A stretch of 64,000 nucleotides of DNA from Aptenodytes patagonicus (taxonomy: Eukaryota; Chordata; Aves; Sphenisciformes; Spheniscidae), in NCBI RefSeq assembly GCF_965638725.1, contig NC_134950.1:30504932-30568931 (forward strand). Reading direction: 5' to 3'. This document shows, piece by piece, positions 13,433 through 26,500 of this stretch. Position 1 is the stretch's first letter; each line of letters starts with the position of its first letter. The translations under genes were made by a program, and so were the position numbers. Below the pieces are notes generated by a model. The model worked only from the letters and a program-made list of their open reading frames with translations, did not search any database and was not told where the DNA came from.

Positions 13433-16400
13433 ACACTGATGCCATCCATTGCTCAATGATGTCTGACAAGAAAAATTATTCCTTGATTGTACTCTTTCTC
13501 CAGCAGAGATTTATTACACAGACAATGCACAACACTCTGGGAGCTTTTAAATTAGGGCTTAATGGCTGGCAGCCTGCAGTGTTAAGAAAAAAAAATCACT
13601 GTTCTCTGAAAGAAGCGAACTTTAATAGAAATGTCTTTGGTTTTTAATTCAGTGGAGAAATTATCATAACCATGAAGGATGATTGAGACATCATGTGCAG
13701 AGAGAAAAGGGCTACGTAGGCTGAAAGAGCTAGTCAGACAGGCTATTACTAGTATGCAGGGCAACGTGTCCTGCAGTCCTGGTCTCGTAATTACTCAAAT
13801 CAGCAACCAATTTGGTGCACATCAGTGCGAGGTTTTAATCTCTAGCTCCTCTTAGCTTGTGATAGGATTCTTTGGGACTTTAAGAATGGCATTAGCTGGA
13901 CTTTTCTCAGCCTATAGAAGCAAAAGCATTTATATACATAGACTTTGCATGAATAAACATGCAGGCAAAATACAAAAGCTTTTTAGATAGAAATGGATGC
14001 CAGACCGTTACTATCAATATTTATTTAAACACAGGAACTTATAGCTCAGGAATGACTTGGATAAACTGCATTTGTTTCAATGCTTATTTAGTTACTCCTG
14101 CTGGACTGGAGGAATCTGCACTGTGTGGCAGCTCAGGCCTCCTGTGCAAGTGGTGTCAGAAATGTGAATGTTGAGGAACTGGCTCCACCGTGTGGGCTAC
14201 GGAAAATGAACATTACAAGTCCAGCAAGAAGAAGCATCCTTCACTTCAGTTTTCGGTAAGGATGTTTGCATTGTCTATGGGATAAAGGTAGGATAAGTAG
14301 TGGGAATGTCAATAAAAAAGAAAAAAAAATACTGGGAGGAATTGGAAGAATTAAAAGTCTTAATCCTGTAAAGCTTTATTATCACCACCATACAGGTCTG
14401 AGAACTGGCCCATGGTCTTGCTGGTGTAGGCCAGCGAGGAAGCTGGTCAAACTCCAGGAAGGGGTTTCGAGTTCTTCAACAGTTTTCTGACAGATCTTCT
14501 GCAAGATATTAGTAACAGTAAAAGAGTGACAGTGTGCTACTCACATTCACCAAAGGCGTATTTTTCCCTAACACCTACTACATGTTCTGCTTACCAATGG
14601 CATGACAGAATTGCAAAAGCATGAGTTAAGGCAAACCTCTGGCTTGGAGAATTAGTGGCACAATCAGTGAGACTTACTTGAAGAATTCCCGTACAGGTAA
14701 CGTTCTGTGTAAGCGCTCCTGCTTGTGCTAAGGCCACGTATGTTTCAGTAGTGCAACCACTTCTGCATACCTGATGGCATCATCACGTCCAACCTTCCTG
14801 TTGGATTTTCGTCTAGAAAGGCAGGATGCCATCTCCAGGGAGATCTTGTTAAATAGAATTCTCAACAGGAGTGTTGCAATTTATTATGCCAATCTTTTCA
14901 GTTTTCTGAAGCAGAGACAACTCTTTCCACTGGAAGGAGTTTGCTCTACTGTCCTACTTAATTTACCATCTCGCTTAATGATAATTTTCATTCTCATATA
15001 TTTATTCCTATCAATCCTTCTTCATTTGCACCCATGTTCTTCACAGTCATCCTTACTGAAAGTGAGGTATTCACTTAGACTGTGGACTTAGATTATCTTT
15101 GCCTCATCCTGCTCTCATAGAAGCTGCATTTCTTTCTTCTTCATCTTCCTGATTTTCCATCTACTATGTATTTTTTTCAAAAGTAAAAATTGACATGACT
15201 TCTGACAAAGTCACTTTGCTTATATGATCTCTGACATCAAAGATACACTTTCCTTGGCTAATGATTTGCTTTTTTCATTTCTTACTGTCACTTACTCCCA
15301 ACAGCCTTTTTGGTCATTATTCATCAGTAAGTGCAGCATTCCTTTTCTGTGGTTTGCAATGTAAGTTCCAGAGATTTTAGAAGTGTTTGCTTTAAAGAAC
15401 AGCAAGTGTTTTCCTCATTTAAGTGCACGGACTTTTTCAGTTCAGTTAACTTGTACTTACATAAATACTGAATACTTGCCTTTTTGAAATGGAAAGCTTT
15501 AAGATGTAATTTTATCTGTTCTTCTAATTTGAAGGAAGCAACTTGCAATAATTAATGCAAGATTCATTTCAAGGACAGGCACACTTGTTCACTGAAATCC
15601 AAACTATAATTGCATAGCACATAATCTCCTGTTGGATTCATGATTAACTAATAAAGAAATCTGGCATTTGTTACATACAGGATTAAGTGGATTCTACACA
15701 TTCTTGCAAGTATTTTGCTGTCCAGTGCAAATATAGAAAGTTAAAATTTTCTGTAATAACAATAGTCGGTTGGTGTTTATTTTCCTAGTAATGCTACAAG
15801 GTCTCCATCTGTATTCAAATCTGTTTATGTGTTGTAATGAACATAAAACTTGACAGCCTTTCTGTCTCTCCCTCACAAATAACCCTGAACTGGTCCATTT
15901 CATTTTATTGCACATTTTTGCAAATCAACATGTACAGCAGCTGTAAACTGAAGATACTTTTAAAAATATATTCTTAAAGAAAAGGTGAGTCCGATTTGAT
16001 CTGTAATTCATCATTAGCTGTACATTAGCTGTACCCTTTTTGGGGGAAAATGTTATAATATGTTCTATTAAATTCTTGGGTTTGGAAATAAAATAATTCC
16101 TGAATACAACATTGCAATATTGACAAAGCTAAATACCAGAATTCATTGAGAGGAAAGGCAGATAGATGAGGTGGAACACACACTGTATAGCTGCTTCCTT
16201 TGCTGAGGCATGGGACAAAACGCCTCAGGAAGAAATAGGTATTGTTTTATTTTGCTAAACTCACTGACAAGATGAACATTCTTTAACTCGATTACTCAGC
16301 AGATAAACACCAGCAAGCAGATCCAGGAGAGTCTTTCTTTGAGATATAATAAAAATAATACATATTCTTTTCATTTTGTAGTAGAAATGCATAACCATAG

Positions 16401-17846
16401 CTGGTTGTATACCGAGGGTCGTACCAGGAATTCACAGTTCAGTTATGAATTTACACCTGACTGAAAGATGGCCACAGCTGGTGGGAAACTTGTTTCAGCT
16501 AATAAAAAGGCTTTGAAACTGTAGGAATAAGCTTTTAATTCTCTAGTAATTGCTCTTGTGAGGTGTGGGAAGCTGGGAGGGTTTCAGTGTCTGTCAAAAC
16601 CTAATAGGTGGTAATTCATTTCAATCATTTGCCTGCCCCGCTGAAATTAATGTATACTTTATATGCATTAAAGTAGTCAAGGATTTAGTGCACCACACTG
16701 ATCAGGGTAATTTTTACTGTTTTTTTAATTCATCAGTGCCCAGAGGCTTTTTTCTCTATTTAAGGTAGATGAGGCGGCAGGATTAGCGTCAACATAACAT
16801 ATTCTTAGTTTGTTACCAAGGTAATAAATACTAAGCTACGCTATTTGTCAAAGAGACAAAGGCAATGGAACAAAACTACGTACGCTTTATTCTTCAAGAG
16901 AAAAACAAAAGTGTAAAACATATTTGCAATCAGGTTGATGCTTTTGTGTGGTAATAGTTTGAAGACAGGATGGAATCAGAGCAAATGCATGAGGGAATAA
17001 TATACATTTCGGACTGTATTTTCCTTTGTGCCAACATAAAAAGCATGTGTTTGCTGTTGGAACCAAAACTACTTTGTCAGTAGTTGATAAACTTCTGCCC
17101 ATTCTGCCTTTCAAAAGCAGAAGAGGAAACATGCAAATAAAGCAAAGTGCACTCAGTATCTGATTTTGTGGGCAATTAAGATATTATTTCACTTTAACAA
17201 GTTTAATTTGTGTGCTTAAAAAGTGTACATTAATCAGGAAATTTCAGAATGATGGAACACTTGAGCTAACTGATCCATGTGCTTCTTGCAAGAAACCAAA
17301 ATTCATATCCAAGTTAGTGATACTCAAGATCAGACATGAATGTATGAATTTTGGGAAGATGTATGAGAATGTTTTTGTCCAGGCAAGAAATAAACACTTT
17401 TTTTGTACCTGAAAATAGAGAACAAGTGATACTGTTCTGATATCTCATATTTTTGAGGATCTGTTTCGTTGGATACACAAAACCAGGATGAGGTATTAGA
17501 CTAAACTCCAACAGCTAAAAAGGCGATTACTAGAGTGTCTGTCCACCCTTGTATTACAAGCGTATGTATCTGTGCTGGTTTTGGCTGGGGTAGAGTTAAT
17601 TTTCTTCATAGTAGCTGGTATGGGGCTACGTTTTGGACTTGTGCTGAAAATAGTGTTGATAATACAGGGATGTTTTCGTTACTGCTGAGCAGTGCTGACA
17701 CAGAGTCAAGGACTTTTCTGCTTCTCACACCACCCCACCAGCAAGTAGGCTGGGGGTGCACAAGAAGCTGGGAGGGGACACAGCCGGGACAGCTGACCCC
17801 AACTGGCCAAAGGGATATTCCATACCATATGATGTCATGCTCAGCA

Positions 17847-17852
17847 TATAAA
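17847..17852 (+). promoter_or_regulatory. TATA box of the solo LTR
   Basis: TATAAA in the LTR U3 region is followed by a purine-rich stretch. It could start transcription rightward, antisense to CA3. Confidence 0.6.
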
Positions 17853-18033
17853 GCTGGGGGAAGAAGAAGGAAGGGGGGGACGTTCGGAGTGATGGCGTTT
17901 GTCTTCCCAAGTCACCGTTACACGTGATGGAGCCCGGCTTTCCTGGAGATGGCTGAACACCTGCCTGCCGATGGGAAGCAGTGAATGAATTCCTTGTTTT
18001 GCTTTGCTTGCGTGTGCGGCTTTTGCTGTATTT

Positions 18034-18039
18034 ATTAAA
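18034..18039 (+). terminator. polyadenylation signal of the solo LTR
   Basis: ATTAAA lies about 180 bp downstream of the LTR TATA box, as expected at the R region. Confidence 0.55.
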
Positions 18040-18171
18040 CTGTCGTTATCTCAACCCACGAGTTTTCTCACTTTTACCCTTCCGATCCTCTCTCCCATCC
18101 CACCGGGGGGGGAGTAAGCGAGCGGCTGTGCGGTGCTTAGTTGCTGGCTGGGGTTAAACCATGACAGTATC

Positions 18172-20476
18172 AAAGAAAAGAGTAGCAAAGTTTTCTACTA
18201 AGTTCTTGTTACTTTCAATCATCACTCAGCATTAGAAATAAAACCAGAAATCAATTTTTTATGTAAGTCCATTTATTGGTTCTCTGAAGACACAAAAGCT
18301 GTTATTTCAAGTGCAGGCAACTAAGCTTGTTTTATTGCCCCAATAACAAGAGATTAAAACATCACAGTCAATGGCTATCAGGTTGAAAGACTCAAACTCG
18401 TCTCAGTTATTTGTGTTGAAATTTTCTCAACACCAAGATCAACTGCATACAGATATGAGAAGAAATTTTACATGTAAGACATAGTACAGTAGAAAAAAAT
18501 GTTGCTTATGAGCTTTCTGTGGAAACATTTTTATGTGTTGAGAAGGTGTACAGATTCAGGAGTTTAAAGAAGATCTAAGAGACTCTTAAAATCAATACCA
18601 TTGCAAGTGCTGCACTCGTAATATCAAAAGCTGACCTTTGGTAAGATTAAGCCAATGCCAAAACATTTGTAAACAGGATTCAATCAATACTTTAGTTTCT
18701 GCTGACATGAACTTGGTTTTTAAAATGAAACTGCTTTATACTAAGCAAAATACACTTCTAAGAAACTGAAATATTAATTCTCCATGGGAATACAGCAATT
18801 CTTCAATCATTTCTAATAATACAAAGGATCAAATTCTGCCCTCAGTTTCATTCCTGGACTCTCACTGAATTGTGCTGGTAATAACTGCAGAATTTGTCCA
18901 ATGTTGCCCATTCGTTACTCCCCTGTTGGAGCACCATTTTTCTAGCAAAGGTGAAATAGTGATGGAGAACTGGGAAATGCCTGTTCTAGCCATTTGTAAC
19001 TAGTCTGCTTTTTTCAGACTTTGACATATCCCTTATAAATGTTGCTGTGAACATGTTTGTGGCAACATCTCCAGGAGAACGCCCTCTGCCACCTACTGAT
19101 GAGTCAGAGGAATACAGAGAATCCAGAAGCTTCATTTGCAGGAGGCTTTACGCACCACCTTTGACCACCCAATCTCCTGTATGTACAATACTGAATAATC
19201 GCCCCAATGGTGACTATAACGTAGCAGATCTTTACTCGCATAGTCTGCATGTGGGTTCAACCTAGATGATACTTGTGTTACGCTCTTTAGGAAGCATGCT
19301 GAAATGATAAAGTTTACATGATGAAGGACAGGGGAAGATGATTTAGAAGTTTCTGTCTGCTAGTGATTCCTTGCTTAGATCATATGCGTGAGCTGATGTG
19401 TCTCCCCAGAAAGTAACAGAGCTAAACAGACTCCACTCAGAGTCTCTAACTACACAGAGCCACAATAAACAAACACTTAGGTGACTTAACCTGGATTTTT
19501 CAGTAGTGGGGAGGACAAATGACACATGAGAGTCATCCACAAAGACCTTCTCCATATGCAACAAAATCCCTAATAGGTGAAATCATTAATATGGAGACTA
19601 AGATGTCAAAAATAAAAAACCAGGCAGAGCATCAAAACTAAAAATCCATCATCTTGGGAGGTAACATAGTCAGAGCAGCAGAAGAAAGGCACTTCCCCCT
19701 CAGCAATATTAAAGTTGCTGCTTTAGTAGCAATACTACTAAATACAAGGCAACATGATACCAGCAGCACTCTACAGCTGGATGGGTGAAGTAACAGCAGC
19801 AGTGAAAGAAGAAAAGATCAATGGGCGGCAGCAGGACATGGCAAAGACAGCAAATGCTGAAATGACAGCAAGGTATCTTTTCTTCTTTACACACAGAAGC
19901 TGACTATGCCTGATCGTATCCCCAGAATACTAATCTAATCTTGGACAACAAACTATGAACAAGAGAGGGAAGGAAAAATCTGGTATGTTAAACAGGAACT
20001 TACTCTTTGGATGCTTGCGCTGGAGGTGGGGTATCTGAGGAAGACCACTACTAGAGATGCTGTAGCAGCAGGCATTTTGCCTCCTGTTCATGTACTGTTG
20101 ACCCGCTGTTATTTCTGCTTTCCTGAACTACTGGTTCATTTTTCTGCCTTTACTACATTTCCTTTGAAATTAATTTTAAATATTGAAACTGAGCCCATTT
20201 TTCTTCCATGACCACATGGCAGAGAAGTGACACCATCACAAATGCCGAGGCATTTGTGGTCAAGAATCACATATATCTCACATTTCCTTATTAAGGTTAG
20301 TATTGCATACAGTATTTTTTCTGCTTTCAAAATCAGATTCAGTTTTACCACTCAGAATTTCAAGCTGAGAAACACAGATCTGGATCCAGAGGAAAAGCAG
20401 TAGACAGCAAAAACTAACTACACTTTGGGATGCAGGGATTTTCTCACTCAGGTTCAGCAGACTGAGACTTGAGACT
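18172..20476 (-). other. CA3 3' UTR and 3' flank
   Basis: This is the sequence downstream of the CA3 stop codon. On the minus strand, AATAAA hexamers occur at 18331-18336 and 18272-18277, about 2.15-2.2 kb past the stop; either could end the transcript, but neither is proven. A segment near 18830-18900 (ATCAAATTCTGCCCTCAG) resembles an ancient amniote interspersed repeat. No other gene is seen; the 72-codon frame at 19047-19265 has no recognisable feature. Confidence 0.4.
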
Positions 20477-20596
20477 TCACTTGAACGAGGCTCTCACTAT
20501 CCTGCCCTTCACAGGCTGAAGTGGGCGCCAGTTATCAACCAGTGGGTTCACAGGTTCGTTCTCACCATTCTTGGAAAGGCTACGGAGCTTCGCCAT
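20477..20596 (-). CDS. CA3: CA3 exon 7 and stop
   Basis: It starts MAKLRSL after a CTTGCAG acceptor and ends [11 protein letters not shown] with a TGA stop at 20477-20479. The NWRP-QPVKGR motif is typical of the CA carboxy terminus. Confidence 0.95.
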   Translation of the reverse strand: MAKLRSLSKNGENEPVNPLVDNWRPLQPVKGRIVRASFK

Positions 20597-23500
20597 CTGC
20601 AAGGAAGAAAAATTAGTGTCCATGTGAATTCACCTGGAAGCAGTGTGGACCTTGATGCCTAGAACAAACTCTGAGACAGAAAAGGAATTTTCTTATATAA
20701 TGACAAGCATTCTAGTAGAGATTATTGGTAGAGATCACTGCAGCCCAACAGCTGGGCACTGTTTCTGTGGATCTTTACACTCTTCATCCACAGAACAGTG
20801 CATCATCTGACCCTCGCCTGGGCTTCTTTTGGATTTTTCCCTGACCTACACTCACAAGGCGGAAAAAGAGCAGAGGCCTTCTGTGACCCTGCTGGAGCTG
20901 GACTGCAGTCAAATCACTTGTGAAAATATGGCTATCTGTGAAGGAGGATGCACATCTAAGTCTATGCAAGGTAGTCTGATAGAAAAAGCTGGTCTGCAGA
21001 AGTTCGTATTTTGTTCTGTAAGGCAGAGAAATGTATGTCAGCTGGATTATTAAGTTCGATCATGAATTCAGCACTTAGCTGTTGTTCTCCAAATTAATTT
21101 AAATTCAGTGTTGCTTTGTTAGTTGTTACCCTTTCATCAGAATGCAAAATAAACCTGTTCTGAAAACAGCCAAATCAGTAAAAAGTCTATACCCTGACTT
21201 GTACTGCTGAAGCAGAAAATAGTATAAATAACCAAAAGTTTTAACGCAAGAACTAAAAAGAAGGTCACCTTATCCAGACTGGCTCTCTATTCTTTTTCCT
21301 GTGTAAATGCACATTTGAGCTATATGAACACAATTAGTACATTAATTTGTATTAACATTCAGGTTTGCAGGTTCTAGCTAGTTTGATCCTTCTCACTGAC
21401 AGCTTTTAGGAAGTCAAGATCTGGACCAGCAATTTCTTAGACTGGGAAACCAGCTAAATGTTAGTCTCACTTGCCACTTAATGCTGAAGCACAGAGAATG
21501 AACTGAGGCTGCTGTGATGGCTGAATTTTGTGGCTCGGGGGCACTTCTGCCTATGCAGGTTTTCAGGATCCCAAGAACAGTCCGCTAAAGCTATTCCAGG
21601 AGGTGTCTAGGAAGAGAGCCTGATTCTCAAGGTCAGTTTTACAGTCCATTTCAACAGTCCATTCTGCAGGCAATTTCTCACAGTCCTCAGCTAAAGCTTT
21701 CCTTGTCAAAAAAGGCAAGGTAACGTAGGGCTTGTAAATCATCACACTGACACACTGGGACACTGCTGAGAACTGGTAAAGGAGTAGCAGAACTAGCTGG
21801 AGTTTACCTGGTCTGAGCTGACTTCAATCGGCTCCCTCAAGAGAATCCAAGTGATGCACTCCTCACAGGGGGGTGTAGTGAACGAACCATGGTAGGTCCA
21901 GTAGTCCCGAGATTTGGGGAAAAGGATTGAAGGATCAAAGTGCTGAAAAGGAGCCTCTTTCCCCTTAGAGAAATAAAAAATAATTATCTGCAGTAACTCT
22001 AGGGATATGCATCTTAAAAGACATCAGTATCTATGTTATTATAAAGGGAGTAATTAAATATAGATTCATGCAAGAGATCAGTCTCCTTTTCTTCCTGTCA
22101 AGCATTTGCCCTGCAATTAATAATAACTGACATTTTTATTCCATTAATAAATTAAAATAAATTACAAACTGAATTGTGTGGGACCAAAGCAAATTCATTG
22201 TTACATTTTTCTATTCTGGAATTATCGAAATTTTGTTTTATTTTGGGTCACTTGGGATAGAAGTTAAAGGCTGTGGCACTGCAGGTACTGGTACCCTTTT
22301 TATCCCATAGAACAGCGGCCAGGCATTTATCCCAGATTCGTTACAGTCTTCTCCTCTATCTGAAGGAATTTAAATCTGCATGCCTCTCTCCTCCCAAAAT
22401 TGTGCTCTAATTACATTGTCATGGTGACACTCTCAATCTTTTTGTTGGCACTATTACACTTAACGTAAAAAATTAAAATATTTCCTGGAAGAGTACTGGA
22501 TCCTGAATGTCTTACAACTAAAGGTGATTATCACCAGACAAGGGAGAACAGCAGACACCAGACAACATTTCCTGACAAGTTCTTCTTTTCCACCGAATGG
22601 GATACGCGAGAGAATATCTCCACAGGAGTGTGATGAGACTTCCTTGTCCCCTCAGGCTGACAAGAACTAAACAAGTTCGGTTCTCTACTGGTATTTAGGA
22701 TGCAGTTTTGGAAAGCAAAATCTATTATTCCTAATTCTTTCTCCAATCATGGAGCATCTTCTCTAGATGAGAACAGAGTATTACCCTACAAAGTGCAATG
22801 GGAAGAGCTGAAATCTTTTCCACACATCCCTGCACAAAATATGGGTGGAAAGAATAACATCAAGACTCCAAATATATCTTCCTGACAAAATTATTCTCTA
22901 AATTCAATATGAGTTTGCAAAGAACTTCACAAACAAAATTGTGCTTTTTCAGTAAATACAGAAAAGGCCTTGACTCTGTGTAAGCACTGCTCAGCAATAG
23001 CGAAAACATCCCTGTATTATCAACACTGTTTTCAGCACAAAACCAAAATGTAGCCCCATACTAGCTACTATGAAGAAAATTAACTCTATCCCAGCCAAAA
23101 CCAGCACAACAGTACAGTCTCCAAGAAACTCCTCTGTCTGTAATGTACCACAGCAATTGAAACTGCATGTGCGATAAATACACCGGTGATACCATCTATT
23201 AATCTTTCCTGAAAAATAAGTAATCTTGGTAAAATGTATGTGATGACAGGAAAAAAAAATAAGAGATAAAATACAAGATGTGGTTGTTTGCATATGCACC
23301 TATCTTTCTCTGCTTTTCTTCAACTACTGCTTTTTCCAGAACCACTACAGAGAATATCTGTACGTAGGAAATCAGACTTCTATTTTTTTCCTGTTAGAAG
23401 TCATAAAATCTCCAGTTAGGCAGTCTCGGATAGAATGTAACGGAGTGGATATCACTGCCATCTTGTCATCATTATATGACACAGTGTTTCATAGGGTGAT

Positions 23501-26500
23501 CGATCAACTTTTTATTAATTGTGGCAAAGCTTTTCTGCGTGTTAATGGCCAAAAAATGATACAGGGATTATGAGAGAAAGCTGAATCTGTATCAAGACAG
23601 AGATCGTTGACACAGCAGGGAGAGCAACAGGTAGGGCAAACAAAAATTACATTCAGTTCCCTCAGCAGAAAGAACTGAAATGTATCTGAAGACTAAGAAA
23701 AGGTTGAAAAAATAAAATTAATATGACTCTGAGTGAGGAGAGAACAGATTTCAGGCTCAGACCCACACATCAATGGCAGTACATACATACATAAATTAAA
23801 TGCAAGAAATTCTGCTAAATTTGGAAGAAAGTGCTTACAAAATTTGTAAAATTCAGTCCTGGTGATCTGGTGGTATGTTCAATGTCAAATAAAAAAGGGA
23901 CTTTTCCTTTAGCATGATTAGGATCATAAAGCTTATCATGAAGTAGAATTGCTAAAGTATATCTAGAGGTTAGGTTTATGTTAATTAATAAAGTTAAATA
24001 ACAATAGATGCAGTATCACAATTCTCTGCAAAGAACTCCCTTTTGCAGTTGTATCTATGCAATAGGTATGGACTTTGGTCCTTAGATCATTAATTAAACT
24101 GAAAGTTCAGAATAGGTTTGCAATGCTATTTGTGCTAGCATCATAGGAAGACAGAACCTAGGACTGGTGCAGAAACTGTACCGTGTAATCCCTTTTATAA
24201 ATGAATTCAGTTCCATCTTAAAACTAATAGTTTTTAATGATGGAGCTTGCTCCATCATTCCTACTAGGTTCTTCTCATTTCAGGCTAACTAAATTTCTGA
24301 CTCAATTACATGCATTTTTTTGGCCACTGCTGTCCTCAAATTCAAAAAGCTTTTCATTTCTTCTTGATATTGGCACACTAGCATATTTTTACAGAGCAGT
24401 ATCAATAAGACTATCAATTGTGTATGCAAGGATTGACACAAAATCCTCGACAGCAAGAATACTTACAGAAGTGAGGAGTTACGTGTTTACTTAAGTAAAA
24501 GAAAGTGTCCTGCTCCACAGTCCAATGTATCACCTCTGGTGCTACTCTTAGGTAACAGAATGATGCCAAAAAGAGTGAATCTGAACTTCTGATTTCTGCT
24601 TCTGCTGCTTTTGAACTACATTATACCACAAAAATTGTTTTGATACCTTGGTCTTAATGTTATCAATTTCTTCAAGAATTCTCTTCATCTCTGGTTTGGG
24701 AGTTTTTCCAACCTGTAATGCAAAGCACAAGTACGGTATTTTTTCATCATGTTCCACAGTATTTGAAAGAAATTCAGTACATCCCATCTGTCAAGTTAGG
24801 CAGCAGTACTCTCAGAGCATCCAGTACAGACTGACACAAAATTGTGAGTGTTAAAAGAACATCCAGAATAGAAGACTCAAGTAACTGGCTTTGCAATTAA
24901 AAAATGTGTTGAAAGACTCTACAAGGTATCTCCCACTGTCAGAGGAACAAACTGCTCGCTCAGACAGTGACATCTACCAGCCTAGCCCTTGGCTCCTGGT
25001 TTGAAAGCGACCCACAACCACTGTGAGACGTATGAGGACTCAGCAAAGTGTTGATAGTCTGAACAGCTGGAGTTCCTGCAGACACTTCAAACATTCCGCA
25101 GCACGTACAGTCAGATCAGACTTGATGTAAGACATATGATGAGATTTGTGTCATGACCTCCTCAAGCTATGGGGTCACTTTATTGCTTGTGTTCATGACA
25201 TTCAGCACCTCCAAAAGCTTTGACATGGCTCTGTATCCCAGAAGAGTAAAGACAGTATGCATAAGACATGCTGTTATTGACATGTCTTGTTCCAAAATAG
25301 ATTAAATTCAGTTCTTCAGGAGATAATTCAATCTCTGTTTTAACAAAACCCAAAAACCCAGTCATCGAAAACCCCAGAGCAAAACAACAGCTCCTATGCC
25401 GATGAGCAAGGAAACGGGGAAAGAAGGCCAGAGAAGATACAGTGATACTACTTACTTTTCTAGACCTTTTAGCTGACCTTAGCATTGTTAATAGGAACAT
25501 AATGTTATACTATGTAAGTTGTGTTTTACAAGATAAAGCTTTAGCCTAAAATAGACCAAAAGAAATTACAAAGGAAGAGTAATTGAAGGACATAGTCATG
25601 GGGGAGAATGTGGACAGATGCTGACCTTCTGTCACTTTCAGTTTAAACTAACCACAAGAAAAAAGGTCAGGCTGCCTCACAGTGTAACAGAATTAAAATG
25701 ACATCGGATCTAGCCTGTCCAGGGACACTGTGGCAAAATTAATTACATCCACTTGCTATTGCTTGTACGAATGCAGCTTACTAGTGATAAAACAATAGAA
25801 GGAGAACTATTCTCTGACACTGTGTTCAAGCTGAAATGCCCACCTGCAGGTAAAATGACAGCCACATAGCTGAAGTTTGCATAATTTATCACTATTAGAT
25901 TGTCTGCCTGTTAGTGTTTCTCAGTGTCCTAGACCACTTGCAGATTTGATAGTAGGATTGCTTTCTTTAAGTTTCTTAAAAAATCAATTGGAAAATACCA
26001 GTACAGTATTATTTTGTTATGAAGCTGCTGTATTTCAAGGTTAAAATGTTCAGTGAACTTCTTTTACCGTCAATTCTTTCAAGTACTTGGTCTTTTTGGC
26101 GCAGGTTCGTTGATCTCCTTTTGATCCCCAGCTCATGTGGGGATCAGCAAGAGACCAAGGATGGGCATCAGTCAGCATAACCTTGCTGACAGGTAGATAC
26201 GATACCTGCTAGCAGACAAAGGGCAGGAGGAAACACTCTTCCTATGCCGACTGTCCTCCTCACTCAGTACACATCACAGCACAGAGCTGGTCAGCTATCA
26301 GGGACAAAGTTAGCAAGTGTCCCAGGCTTGAAGTTGTGTGTCTCTTGTTCAATACTACCCATGATATGTGCCACTGGTGTCATGAATGGTGTCAGAAGTC
26401 GGCTCTGAACAGGTTAGTGCATGGAATCTGGAGGGCCCAAGGACATACGTGACTTCAGTCTGTGCATCGCTTTGAATGTTTTCCTGTGAAATGATACAGT

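Larger units (their letters stand above)
9736..17565. other. intergenic DNA between CA 5' flank and solo LTR
   Basis: No gene is seen. It holds duplication blocks A1 and B1, a short (CA)n tract at 10756-10771 and an oligo-A run near 12440-12454. A 160-codon plus-strand frame at 10522-11004 runs through the CA repeat, has low complexity and is treated as chance. Confidence 0.5.
17571..18166 (+). mobile_element. solo ERV long terminal repeat with 5-bp target duplication
   Basis: This 596-bp element begins TGTGCTGG and ends AACCATGACA, giving TG...CA ends. It is flanked on both sides by GTATC (17566-17570 and 18167-18171). A 5-bp duplication fits the ERVL-type or class I/III retroviruses of birds. 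It contains a TATAAA at 17847-17852 and an ATTAAA polyadenylation signal at 18034-18039 in the expected order for U3-R-U5. No gag, pol or env lies beside it, so it is a solo LTR left by recombination. The well-kept ends and matching target duplication indicate a fairly recent insertion. I recognise this LTR as a common element of neoavian genomes. The 130-codon frame at 17535-17927 is LTR sequence, not a gene. Confidence 0.92.

Noticed and set aside
17535..17927. 130-codon plus-strand frame
   Set aside because: Most of it is solo LTR sequence, and an LTR codes for no protein here.
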